From: Lysobacterales bacterium | GTDB taxonomy: Bacteria; Pseudomonadota; Gammaproteobacteria; Xanthomonadales; Rhodanobacteraceae | DNA length: 64,000 nucleotides | Assembly: GCA_016721015.1 (NCBI GenBank) | Contig: JADKJL010000012.1 | Span: 496,001-560,000 of the forward strand | Direction: 5' to 3' | Part shown: in pieces, positions 36,239 through 43,863 of the stretch | Position numbering within the stretch: position 1 is the stretch's first letter | Layout: each line of letters opens with the position of its first letter | Notes under the pieces: generated by a model | Told to the model about the DNA's origin: nothing | Database searches by the model: none | What the model saw: the letters and a program-made list of their open reading frames with translations, nothing else | Made by a program: the position numbers and the translations under genes

Positions 36239-37542
36239 TCAACATTCTCCAACGATTCAAGGCGCAGGCTCACGGCACGGGCATGGGCATCGAGTTGCTC
36301 GGCCCTGGCCAGGATCACCGCGCAAGGGCCGATCGCCCGCAGACCATCGGCCGACAATTCCTGCACGCTGATCTGTTTCTGGAAACTGGCCACGGACAAT
36401 CCGCTCCACGCCTTGGTCGCCGCGTAGGTCGGCAATACATGATTGGTGCCGCTGCAATAATCACCGACCGATTCGGGTGACCACGCGCCGAGAAAAATCG
36501 AGCCGGCGCTGCTGACCGCGTCGATCAGCGCGCGTGGATTGGCGACATTGATGATCAGGTGCTCCGGCGCATAGGCATTGCTGACCTCGACCGCCTGGTG
36601 CAGCGAATCGACCTTGATCAGGCGACCTTGCGCGAGTGACTTTCCGGCGATTCCGGCGCGCGGAAGTCGCAGGCGCTGCACTTCGATGCAGGCCGCGACG
36701 TCGTCGATCAACGCCGCGCTGGTGGTGACCAGGATCGATTGCGAATCGGGCCCATGCTCGGCCTGGGCGAGCAGATCGGCGGCGACGAAACGCGCATCGG
36801 CTTGCGCATCGGCGATCACAAGCACCTCGGATGGGCCGGCCGGCATGTCGATCGCGGCGCCTTGCGCATCGTTGGCCACCTGCATCTTGGCCTCGGTTAC
36901 CCAGACGTTGCCGGGCCCGAACAACTTGTCGCAGCGCGGCACCGATTCGCTGCCATAGGCCATCGCCGCAATCGCCTGCGCACCGCCCAGCTTGAACACC
37001 GTCTTGATGCCACAGCTGCGGGCGGCGTACAAGACCGCCTCGTCGCAGCGACCGTCCGCTCGCGGCGGCGTGCACAGCACGACATCGCGACAACCGGCAA
37101 TCTGTGCCGGCACGCCGAGCATCAGCGCAGTCGATGGCAATGGCGCGCCTCCGGCCGGCACATACAAGCCGACCCGTTCAATCGGCCGCAGGATCCGCTC
37201 GCAAACCACCCCGGGGGCGGTCTCGACGCGCACAGGCTGCAAGGCACAGGCGTGATGAAAGTGTTCGATGCGCCCACGCGCCTCGGCGATCGCGCGCTTC
37301 AATTCCTCCGACAGGCTTTGTTCCGCGCTGATGAATTCCGCTTCGCTGACGCTGAGCGATTGAAGCTCGCAGCGGTCGAACCGGCGGGTCAGTTCGATCA
37401 ACGCGGCATCACCACCGCTGCGCACCGAGGCGAGCGTGCGCGCAACCGCCGCGTGCGTTTCCGCGGAACCCGACAGCGCAGGACGTGCGAGTGCTTCACG
37501 CCGCTCCGAATCGGACAGGGCATTCCAGTCGATGCGTATCAT
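36235..37542 (-). CDS. hisD: histidinol dehydrogenase
   Basis: Zinc enzyme that oxidises histidinol to histidine using two NAD+. Conserved blocks include ERVGLYVPAGGAPLPSTALM, KLFGPGNVWVTEAK, DMPAGPSEVLVIAD and DYCSGTNHVLPT. It has 435 residues. It overlaps hisC and hisG by 4 bp each. Confidence 0.98.
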   Translation of the reverse strand: MIRIDWNALSDSERREALARPALSGSAETHAAVARTLASVRSGGDAALIELTRRFDRCELQSLSVSEAEFISAEQSLSEELKRAIAEARGRIEHFHHACALQPVRVETAPGVVCERILRPIERVGLYVPAGGAPLPSTALMLGVPAQIAGCRDVVLCTPPRADGRCDEAVLYAARSCGIKTVFKLGGAQAIAAMAYGSESVPRCDKLFGPGNVWVTEAKMQVANDAQGAAIDMPAGPSEVLVIADAQADARFVAADLLAQAEHGPDSQSILVTTSAALIDDVAACIEVQRLRLPRAGIAGKSLAQGRLIKVDSLHQAVEVSNAYAPEHLIINVANPRALIDAVSSAGSIFLGAWSPESVGDYCSGTNHVLPTYAATKAWSGLSVASFQKQISVQELSADGLRAIGPCAVILARAEQLDAHARAVSLRLESLENVE

Positions 37543-38438
37543 GTCAGCATCTGCTCCACCGGCAGCACCAGCATCTGCCGGGCACCGGCGCGCTTCATGT
37601 CCTCAAGGTGCTGCCAGGTGATCGCATCGTTGCAGATCGCCTGCACCGAAACCTGGTTGTCGAGTCCTTCGATCGAAGTCACGGTCGGACGCTGGCCATT
37701 CGGCAGCAGCCGGGTGATCGCATCAAGCGAGGCACGCGGCGACTGCCACATGACCAGCTTCGATACGCGCACCTGGATCACCCCTTCGATTCGGCGCAGC
37801 AACATGTCGATCAGCTCGCCACGCTCGTCGCCGGGCATCACCGAGCCCGCCGCGAGCACGGCCTCGGATTCGAGAATGATCGCCGCTTCCTTCAACTGGT
37901 TTGCAGCCAGCGTGGCGCCGCTGGAAACCAGGTCGCAGATGCAATCGGCCGTACCAAGACGCGGCGCGATCTCGACCGATCCGGACAGGGTCACGACACC
38001 CGCTTCGACACCGGCCCGTTCAAGCCAGTCCGCCAGCAGGTTGGGATAGCTGGTGGCGATGCGCAGCCCGGCCAATTGCGATGGCTCGCTGTAGGCGAAC
38101 TCGTCGGGTACCGCCAGCGACAAGCGGCAATGACCGAAGCCGAGCGGTCGCACTTCGCGAAACGGAGCGGCGGCCCGATCGGAACCGGTTTCGAAAATCT
38201 GCTCAAGCAGCACATTGCGACCGACGATGCCAAGATCACAGACACCCTGCGCGATCATGCCGGGGACGTCGTCATCACGCACCAGCAGCAAGTCGACAGG
38301 CAGGGTTTCGCCGAAGCAGAACAACTTGTCGCGACTGCGCCGGAACTTGAGTCCGCAACGAGCCAGCAAGTCGATCGAGGCATCCGAAAGTCGGCCTGAC
38401 TTCTGGATGGCGATGCGCAAGCGGTCACGCGAACTCAT
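37539..38438 (-). CDS. hisG: ATP phosphoribosyltransferase, long form
   Basis: First and committed step of histidine synthesis; normally feedback-inhibited by histidine. It starts MSSRDRLRIAIQKSGRLSDA and contains the PRPP-binding segment DCICDLVSSGATLAANQL. The 299-residue length and C-terminal regulatory domain mark the hexameric long form, which does not need HisZ. ATG 38438 overlaps the regulator stop by 4 bp; the longer frame to 38720 runs antiparallel in meaning across the regulator gene and is rejected. Confidence 0.97.
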   Translation of the reverse strand: MSSRDRLRIAIQKSGRLSDASIDLLARCGLKFRRSRDKLFCFGETLPVDLLLVRDDDVPGMIAQGVCDLGIVGRNVLLEQIFETGSDRAAAPFREVRPLGFGHCRLSLAVPDEFAYSEPSQLAGLRIATSYPNLLADWLERAGVEAGVVTLSGSVEIAPRLGTADCICDLVSSGATLAANQLKEAAIILESEAVLAAGSVMPGDERGELIDMLLRRIEGVIQVRVSKLVMWQSPRASLDAITRLLPNGQRPTVTSIEGLDNQVSVQAICNDAITWQHLEDMKRAGARQMLVLPVEQMLT

Positions 38439-38836
38439 GCGCGTGCTCCGCGCGCCGCCACGCGAACCCGCGCCGATTTCGTCGAACTGGCCGCGGCTGT
38501 GCCCGACACCTTCGTCGACTTCGTCAATTTCACCGTCTCGGCATTGGCCAGCGCGGCGAGGTAGCCGCCGTTGCCCTGCTTGAGGAATCGGGCGACGCGT
38601 CCGATCGTGGTGATGCTGACCGCCGTGCGCTCGTGGATCTCGCGATACGGCGTTCCCTTGAGGATGTAGGGAACCACCCGCCAACGGTCGGTCAGCGCCT
38701 CCAGCTCCGCAGGCGTGCACAGATCACGCAGGAAGGCGCGCATCCCCGCCAGGGTATCCAGCGACAGCAAGGCACGGCACAAGCTGTCCTCGGCGCGGGC
38801 CATCGGTGTCTCGGCTTCAATCGATCGACGCTTCAT
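38435..38836 (-). CDS. TrpR-like YerC/YecD family regulator, probable histidine repressor
   Basis: A 133-residue protein with a TrpR-type all-helical DNA-binding core (residues about 20-95: LDTLAGMRAFLRDLCTPAEL, then TDRWRVVPYILKGTPYREI and TTIGRVARFL). A basic Ala/Lys/Thr-rich tail follows. It is the first gene of the his operon and overlaps hisG by 4 bp. Regulators of this type next to his genes in Lysobacterales have been proposed to repress histidine synthesis. The palindrome at 38840-38857, three bases before the start codon, is a natural operator. Start ATG 38836 lacks a clear ribosome site; ATG 38803 is the alternative. Confidence 0.88.
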   Translation of the reverse strand: MKRRSIEAETPMARAEDSLCRALLSLDTLAGMRAFLRDLCTPAELEALTDRWRVVPYILKGTPYREIHERTAVSITTIGRVARFLKQGNGGYLAALANAETVKLTKSTKVSGTAAASSTKSARVRVAARGARA

Positions 38837-38839
38837 AAC

Positions 38840-38857
38840 GTATTAACGCGTTAGTAC
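38840..38857 (-). promoter_or_regulatory. palindromic operator before the his operon
   Basis: An 18-bp palindrome with one mismatch: on the minus strand GTACTAACGCGTTAATAC. The GTACTA half-site and 18-bp length resemble the E. coli trp operator (GTACTAGTTAACTAGTAC). It lies between a plausible promoter and the regulator start codon. Confidence 0.7.
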
Positions 38858-38867
38858 ATTGGCGCGC

Positions 38868-38896
38868 AGGATAATGATGATTGACGTGATGCGCAA
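38868..38896 (-). promoter_or_regulatory. predicted sigma-70 promoter of the his operon
   Basis: On the minus strand -35 TTGCGC (38891-38896) and -10 TATCCT (38868-38873) are 17 bp apart. Transcription would start near 38862, placing the operator at about +4 to +22. Matches to consensus are only moderate. Confidence 0.4.
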
Positions 38897-38913
38897 GGAT
38901 TTATTGCAGGGGG

Positions 38914-38996
38914 CCGTGAGCGGTGAGCGGTAAGCCGCTAACCGCTTGCGGCTCACGGCTCACGGCTCACGGCTTACCGCTCACCGCTCACCGCTG
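38914..38996. repeat. inverted heptamer array
   Basis: Left: repeated GTGAGCG/GTAAGCC units. Right: repeated CTCACGG/CTCACCG units. About 22 bp on the left (from 38915) is the reverse complement of sequence at 38969-38992, so the block can fold into a long hairpin. It lies upstream of the his promoter. Confidence 0.85.
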
Positions 38997-39102
38997 GCGT
39001 TTTGTGGGCGACCGCGTGCCTGGGCAAGCCGGAAGGGGATGCCTGCCGACAGGGCAACGCAAAAGCGCACGCGCAGCCGCCGATGCGGGCAGCACGGCGT
39101 TG

Positions 39103-39758
39103 GGGAGCGACTTCAGTCGCGATGCCTTTGGGCAAGCTCAAGGAAACAGCATCGCGACTGAAGTCGCTCCCACGAAGATGAGGGATGCCTGGCCCCTGAT
39201 TCTGTCGAACAGGGCAACTGCGAAAAGCGCAATGTTCCCGCTCACCGCTCACCGCTGGCGTTTTGTGGGAGCGACTTCAGTCGCGATGCCTTTGGGCAAG
39301 CTCAAGGAAACAGCATCGCGACTGAAGTCGCTCCCACGAAGATGGGGGATGCCTGGCCCCTGATTCTGTCGAACAGGGCAACTGCGAAAAGCGCAATGTT
39401 CCCGCTCACCGCTCACCGCTGGCGTTTTGTGGGAGCGACTTCAGTCGCGATGCCTTTGGGCAAGCTCAAGAAAACAGCATCGCGACTGAAGTCGCTCCCA
39501 CGAAGATGGGGGATGCCTGGCTCCTGATTCTGTCGAACAGGGCAACTGCAAAAAGCGCAATGTTCCCGCTCACCGCTCACCGCTGGCGTTTTGTGGGAGC
39601 GACTTCAGTCGCGATGCCTTTGGGCAAGCTCAAGGAAACAGCATCGCGACTGAAGTCGCTCCCACGAAGATGAGGGATGCCTGGCCCCTGATTCTGTCGA
39701 ACAGGGCAACTGCAAAAAGCGCAATGTTCCCGCTCACCGCTCACCGCTCACCGCTCAC
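39103..39758. repeat. four tandem 164-bp units, each with a REP-type inverted repeat
   Basis: REP pairs begin at 39103, 39267, 39431 and 39595, exactly 164 bp apart. Each has arms GGGAGCGACTTCAGTCGCGA and its complement around a TTTGGGCAAGCTCAAGGAAA-type loop. A spacer follows that includes GGGATGCCTGG, CTGTCGAACAGGGCAACTG and CTCACCG heptamers. The units differ by only a few bases, so amplification was recent. No coding potential is evident. Confidence 0.93.
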
Positions 39759-39797
39759 CGCTCACCGCTCACCGCTCACCGCTAACCGCTAACCGCA
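39730..39797. repeat. CTCACCG heptamer array
   Basis: CGCTCAC is repeated about seven times in perfect 7-bp register and then passes into CGCTAAC units, ending 4 bp before the stop of the flavodoxin reductase gene at 39801. The run is longer than the two-unit version inside each 164-bp repeat. Confidence 0.92.
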
Positions 39798-39800
39798 CGG

Positions 39801-41453
39801 TCAATACACGTCGCGGCGGTAGCGGGTGCTGACGGTCAGATCGTGAACGGTGGCGTCGCCGAGAATGCGGCGCAGGGCTGCATCGACGCCGGGCGCCATC
39901 CCTTGCGAGCTGCCGCAGACGTAGATGAATGCCCCATCAGCGACCCAGCTGCGGACTTCTGCGGCGGCCGACTGCAGACGATGCTGGACGTGGATGCGTT
40001 CGGCCTGGTCGCGCGAGAAGGCGAGATCGAGCCGCTCGATGCCCTGCGTGGCCTGCCAGGCCAGGATTTCATCGCGGAAGTGGAAGTCGCGATCGGCATT
40101 GCGCTCGCCAAAGATCAGCCAGTTGCGATGTCGCCCGTTGGCGATGCGCTGCTTGAGCAGGGCGCGCAGACTGGCGATCCCGGTGCCATTGCCGATCAGG
40201 ATGACGGGCACGTCGTCGGTGGGCGCGTGGAAGGCGGCATTGCTGCGGACACGCACGCTGAGTTCGGCGCCCGGTTCCGCGTATTCGGTCAGCCAGCCGG
40301 TACCGAGGCCGAAGCTGCCATCGGAACGCCGCCACTGGCGCAGCAGCAGATCCATCTGGCCGTCACTGGCGATCGATGCAATCGAATAGTCCCGATGCGG
40401 GAGCCGGATCAGGGCATCGGCCATCTGTTGTGGTGTCCTGCCGTTGCGCTCAACGTCCAGCGCCGAGCACGCGACAAGTTTGCGCAGCGTCCATGGCTTC
40501 ATGCGCACCAGCACCGGGCTGTCCCCATCGAATTCGTTGCGAGCAAGCCACGCCTCGACCGCCGCGGGCGCGTTCTGCGGCCCGATCTCGGCGACGTCGC
40601 CCGCTTGCCAGTTCAACTGCGTGCGATCCAGCGGTCGCAGGCTCACGCGGAAACACGGATCGCCCTGACTGCCGGGATTGACCAGGCTGCGTTCGACGAG
40701 TCGCCACGGTGAGTATCGCGGTATCTGCCAGTCCGGCAGGTCACTGCGGCCACTCAGCTGACCGAGCCGGTACTGCCAGTAGCGAAGACTTCCCGCATCA
40801 CCATCATCGACCATGACGGTATCGAACAGTCGCTGTGCGCCGGCGCGCTCAAGCCAGTCGTCGAGGGCATGGCCAAAGCCACAGAAATTCGCGTACTCGC
40901 GATCGCCGAGAGCGAGCACTCCATAGCTCAGCTGATCAAGCCTGAGACTGGAATCCATGACCGTGCGCACGAACTGCGCCGCACCATCCGGCGCATCCCC
41001 TTCGCCGGTGGTGCTGGCCACGAACAGCGCCCGCGAGGCCTGACTCAAGTGCCGGGCGTCGACATCCTGCAAGGCGAACAGGTCGACGACCAGACCGCCC
41101 GCGCGCAGGGAATCGGCGGTTTGTGCGGCGAGCTGGCTGGCGTTGCCGGTCTGGCTGGCATGGACAACCAGTACGCGATCATCAACCGACACCTCGCCGG
41201 CCTTGGCCACGCGTCTGGACGCTGCCCCGATCCCGCGTGACCAGCGCAACAAGGCTGGAACACTGAGCACGATATAGACCAGGGTGGCGACCAGCGCCCA
41301 GAGCAGGCGCTCAGCACCGGCAGGCGCCGAAGAAAACGATCCACTCTGGTAGTAATACGCAAGGCTGCCCAGCACGGCAAGCAAACCTCCCATCACGAAG
41401 TTGCCCGCGCAATGGCGGAAATCGCTGCGCGAGATGGGCGACGCGCTGCTCAT
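39801..41453 (-). CDS. membrane-anchored flavodoxin/NADPH-flavin reductase
   Basis: A 550-residue sulfite-reductase-flavoprotein-like enzyme. Two hydrophobic segments (about 17-37 and 47-68) anchor it. A flavodoxin domain binding FMN follows (VLVVHASQTGNASQLAAQTA), then an FAD domain (RDYSIASI) and an NAD(P)H domain (LIGNGTGIASLRALL, IYVCGSSQGMAPGV) ending in Tyr. It should pass electrons from cytosolic NADPH through FAD and FMN to a membrane partner. It is the last gene of the redox module and overlaps apbE by 4 bp (41450-41453). The stop lies beside heptamer repeats. Confidence 0.9.
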   Translation of the reverse strand: MSSASPISRSDFRHCAGNFVMGGLLAVLGSLAYYYQSGSFSSAPAGAERLLWALVATLVYIVLSVPALLRWSRGIGAASRRVAKAGEVSVDDRVLVVHASQTGNASQLAAQTADSLRAGGLVVDLFALQDVDARHLSQASRALFVASTTGEGDAPDGAAQFVRTVMDSSLRLDQLSYGVLALGDREYANFCGFGHALDDWLERAGAQRLFDTVMVDDGDAGSLRYWQYRLGQLSGRSDLPDWQIPRYSPWRLVERSLVNPGSQGDPCFRVSLRPLDRTQLNWQAGDVAEIGPQNAPAAVEAWLARNEFDGDSPVLVRMKPWTLRKLVACSALDVERNGRTPQQMADALIRLPHRDYSIASIASDGQMDLLLRQWRRSDGSFGLGTGWLTEYAEPGAELSVRVRSNAAFHAPTDDVPVILIGNGTGIASLRALLKQRIANGRHRNWLIFGERNADRDFHFRDEILAWQATQGIERLDLAFSRDQAERIHVQHRLQSAAAEVRSWVADGAFIYVCGSSQGMAPGVDAALRRILGDATVHDLTVSTRYRRDVY

Positions 41454-42514
41454 GGATTCAACAGTCGGGCAAATTCAGCGCTCATGCGCTCCTCGAAGCC
41501 GTCGGCAGTGCGCAGAATAAACAGTACGGCGATTCCGCGCTGGTTCGCATAGGTCAGACCTGCATCCACACCGAGCACGCTCAACGCCGTCGCCAGCGGG
41601 TCGGCATCCACGCAGTGTGGACGCGATACGGTGACCGATGCCACCGCGTTGTCGAGCGGATAACCGCTGCGCGGATCGATGCGATGCGCATAGCGACGTC
41701 CGTCATCGACAAAGAAATGCCGATAGTCGCCGGATGACCCCAGCGAGGCATCGCGCAAGGACAACACATGGGCGGGCGTGACGCTGTCATCGATGCTGTC
41801 ATTGTCGAGTGGGCGCTGGACTGCCACTTGCCAGGCGCTTCCGTCGGGCTTGCTGCCGCTGCCGCGCAACTCGCCGCCAACCTCGACGAGATAGTCCTTT
41901 ATCCGCTGCGATTCGAGATAACCGGCAATCAGGTCAACCGCAAATCCGGGAGCGATCGACGACAAATCGAGGTGCGTGCCGCCCGCTTGCAGAATGCGTC
42001 GTTGCCCGATATCGAGCTTCACGCGTTGCCAGCCTGTGCGTGCGCGCATGGCTGCAATCGATGCCGCATCCGGTGGCTCGCGACGCGTTCCCTTTGCGCC
42101 GAAACCCCACAGGTCGACCAGCGGGCCGACCGTCGGATCATAGGCACCACCCGTATCCGCCGCCAGTTTCAGGGCCGCTGCGGTCACCCCGAACAACTCG
42201 GGCGGCAGTTCCATCCATGAGCCTGCAGGCGCGGAGTTGAACTGGCTGAGATTGGAATCACCCTTCCAGGTGCTCATCTGACGATCGACAAGTTCGAGTC
42301 GGGCCTCGATGGCACGGCGGATTTCCGGCAACGAAGACGAATCGGCCACATAGCGCACCGACCACGTCGAACCCATGGATTCGCCATCGAGTGACTGCAC
42401 CGAACGCAATGCTGCACATCCGGTGATCGTCACCAGCAGCAAGCTGACGCCCAGAAAGCGACCGCCTCGAATGAGCCAGCCCCCGCCAGCCGCTGGCCGG
42501 CGCGCGTCACGCAT
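41450..42514 (-). CDS. apbE: FAD:protein FMN transferase ApbE (lipoprotein)
   Basis: Covalently attaches FMN from FAD to Thr or Ser of periplasmic proteins. The signal sequence ends at lipobox TITGC. Family motifs are visible: DGESMGSTWSVRYV, YDPTVGPLVDLWGFG, HLDLSSIAPGFAVDLIAG, GSSGDYRHFF and HRIDPRSGYP. The 354-residue length is normal. The start shares one base with the stop of the DUF4198 gene (TAATG at 42512-42516). The likely client is the neighbouring DUF2271 protein. Confidence 0.95.
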   Translation of the reverse strand: MRDARRPAAGGGWLIRGGRFLGVSLLLVTITGCAALRSVQSLDGESMGSTWSVRYVADSSSLPEIRRAIEARLELVDRQMSTWKGDSNLSQFNSAPAGSWMELPPELFGVTAAALKLAADTGGAYDPTVGPLVDLWGFGAKGTRREPPDAASIAAMRARTGWQRVKLDIGQRRILQAGGTHLDLSSIAPGFAVDLIAGYLESQRIKDYLVEVGGELRGSGSKPDGSAWQVAVQRPLDNDSIDDSVTPAHVLSLRDASLGSSGDYRHFFVDDGRRYAHRIDPRSGYPLDNAVASVTVSRPHCVDADPLATALSVLGVDAGLTYANQRGIAVLFILRTADGFEERMSAEFARLLNP

Positions 42515-43323
42515 TACTGTGGCAACACCTCAAGCGTGGCCACAAAACTCGCACGGCGCCCGCTCGCGTGGGGTAGCGACGTTTTGGCGTCCTCGACCTT
42601 GGCTTCCAGCCAGTAGCGACCCGCGCTTGGCCAGGTCACGCGGAACTCGCCGTTCTTGTCCGTGCTGACAGACAACTCGTTTTGTTTGTCGCGATAGCGA
42701 ATGCCATCGGGAATGATCTCGACGCCGAGATCCGCCGCTGGCTTGCCATCGAGCAGCAGCTTGAAGGTCGCCACCTCACCGGCAAACAGGTCGTTGGGAT
42801 GGGTGACCGCAAGCATCTCCAAACCTGTCCCGCTCGCTTTCAGTGCAACCTCATTCGGCTGGCCGGCGGTGACAAAGGTTTCGATGCGCCCGCTGGACTC
42901 GGTCACCTTGAGGTTCTTGGCGTCCTTGGGCACTTCGCGGGCGAATGAATCGGCCGTGCCGCGCCAGCGCTTCGGCTTGCCATCGACATCCCAGCTGGCA
43001 AAAAGCCCCGCGTTGATGATCGCGATGCGATAAGTGCCGGGGCTCGCCAGATGCACATCGAAGGTATTGCGGAGTTTGCCGCTCGCGCTGTTTTCCGCCT
43101 GCACGGCCTTGCCGTCCGGACCGGTGATCGTCAGGCCATCGAGACGCAGCGGCATGTGGTTGAAGTAGAAAAGATCATTGGATACCGCGGCGTCCACGGT
43201 GATCCATGGATCATCCCCCGCGAGCACGGTCTCGGAAGGCAGCAGCCAGGTCTTGTGCGCGTGCGCGGAAAGCGGCAGCGCGAGAGCAAGGGTGAGGGCA
43301 AGGATATTCAACGAGGCATTCAT
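42514..43323 (-). CDS. DUF4198 domain periplasmic protein
   Basis: A 269-residue exported protein with a signal peptide ending in SAHA, followed by HKTWLLPSETVLAGDDPWIT, the usual DUF4198 opening. The rest is beta-rich with Ig-like character (VATFKLLLDGKPAADLGVEI near the C-terminal half). Related proteins are often found with nickel/cobalt or iron transport genes and with ApbE clusters; function is not established. ATG 43323 has GGAG 8 nt upstream. A role as ligand or metal-binding partner of the redox module is inferred from the operon. Confidence 0.88.
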   Translation of the reverse strand: MNASLNILALTLALALPLSAHAHKTWLLPSETVLAGDDPWITVDAAVSNDLFYFNHMPLRLDGLTITGPDGKAVQAENSASGKLRNTFDVHLASPGTYRIAIINAGLFASWDVDGKPKRWRGTADSFAREVPKDAKNLKVTESSGRIETFVTAGQPNEVALKASGTGLEMLAVTHPNDLFAGEVATFKLLLDGKPAADLGVEIIPDGIRYRDKQNELSVSTDKNGEFRVTWPSAGRYWLEAKVEDAKTSLPHASGRRASFVATLEVLPQ

Positions 43324-43338
43324 GTCGGTTCTCCGCAA

Positions 43339-43851
43339 TCAGGGGTTCAGATCGAGCTTGACCAGGCCGAGCTCGTGCTCGCCTTGCGCGTCAAGATGCC
43401 GGGTGGAGGTGATCGGCCACTCGAACGGTATACGCAGCAACTCGCGCCCGCCGACTTCGCGCGCGGCTTCAACGACGAGGCTGTATTTTCCCGCCTTGAG
43501 TGCGGCCAGCGGCGGCTGTGCCGCATCGAAGCGCAACTGGTGTTGTCCGACCGGCCGTGTCGCACCGCTGACGCCATCGATCGGCATCGACTGGTTGCGT
43601 CCGCTGCGCCGCCACCACTGGCGCAAATCGGTCAGCCACTTGGTTCCGGCACCCTCCTTGGAATCTGTCTGCGCATACCAGACCGCGAGATTGGCGGCGA
43701 CGCTCTGGTCACCATTCTCGATCCACACCGCAACATAGGGGCGGTGATACTCCGATGCGTCAATGCGCGGTATGGCCACGCTCACATCGACCTCGGCGGC
43801 ATGCACGCAGCACGTCGCCATCATCAGGCAGAGGATCAGGAGTGGACGCAT
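43339..43851 (-). CDS. DUF2271 domain periplasmic protein, probable flavinylated carrier
   Basis: A 170-residue exported protein with a signal peptide ending CVHA. The DUF2271 body starts VDVSVAIPRIDASEYHRPYV. It carries DGVSGAT at residues 92-98, which matches the consensus site at which ApbE attaches FMN to the final Thr. With apbE in the same operon, it is the best candidate for the mobile or fixed flavin carrier of the module. ATG 43851 was chosen over a TTG six bases upstream. Gaps to neighbours are 12 and 15 bp. Confidence 0.88.
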   Translation of the reverse strand: MRPLLILCLMMATCCVHAAEVDVSVAIPRIDASEYHRPYVAVWIENGDQSVAANLAVWYAQTDSKEGAGTKWLTDLRQWWRRSGRNQSMPIDGVSGATRPVGQHQLRFDAAQPPLAALKAGKYSLVVEAAREVGGRELLRIPFEWPITSTRHLDAQGEHELGLVKLDLNP

Positions 43852-43863
43852 GGGCAAGCCTCG

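Noticed and set aside
38439..38720. longer N-terminus for hisG
   Set aside because: It would run through the regulator gene in another frame, and MSSRDRLRIAIQKSGR at 38438 is the normal HisG start.
38920..39800. possible CRISPR array
   Set aside because: The 164-bp units repeat spacer and all, contain internal inverted repeats, and lack short repeats with unique spacers; no cas genes nearby.
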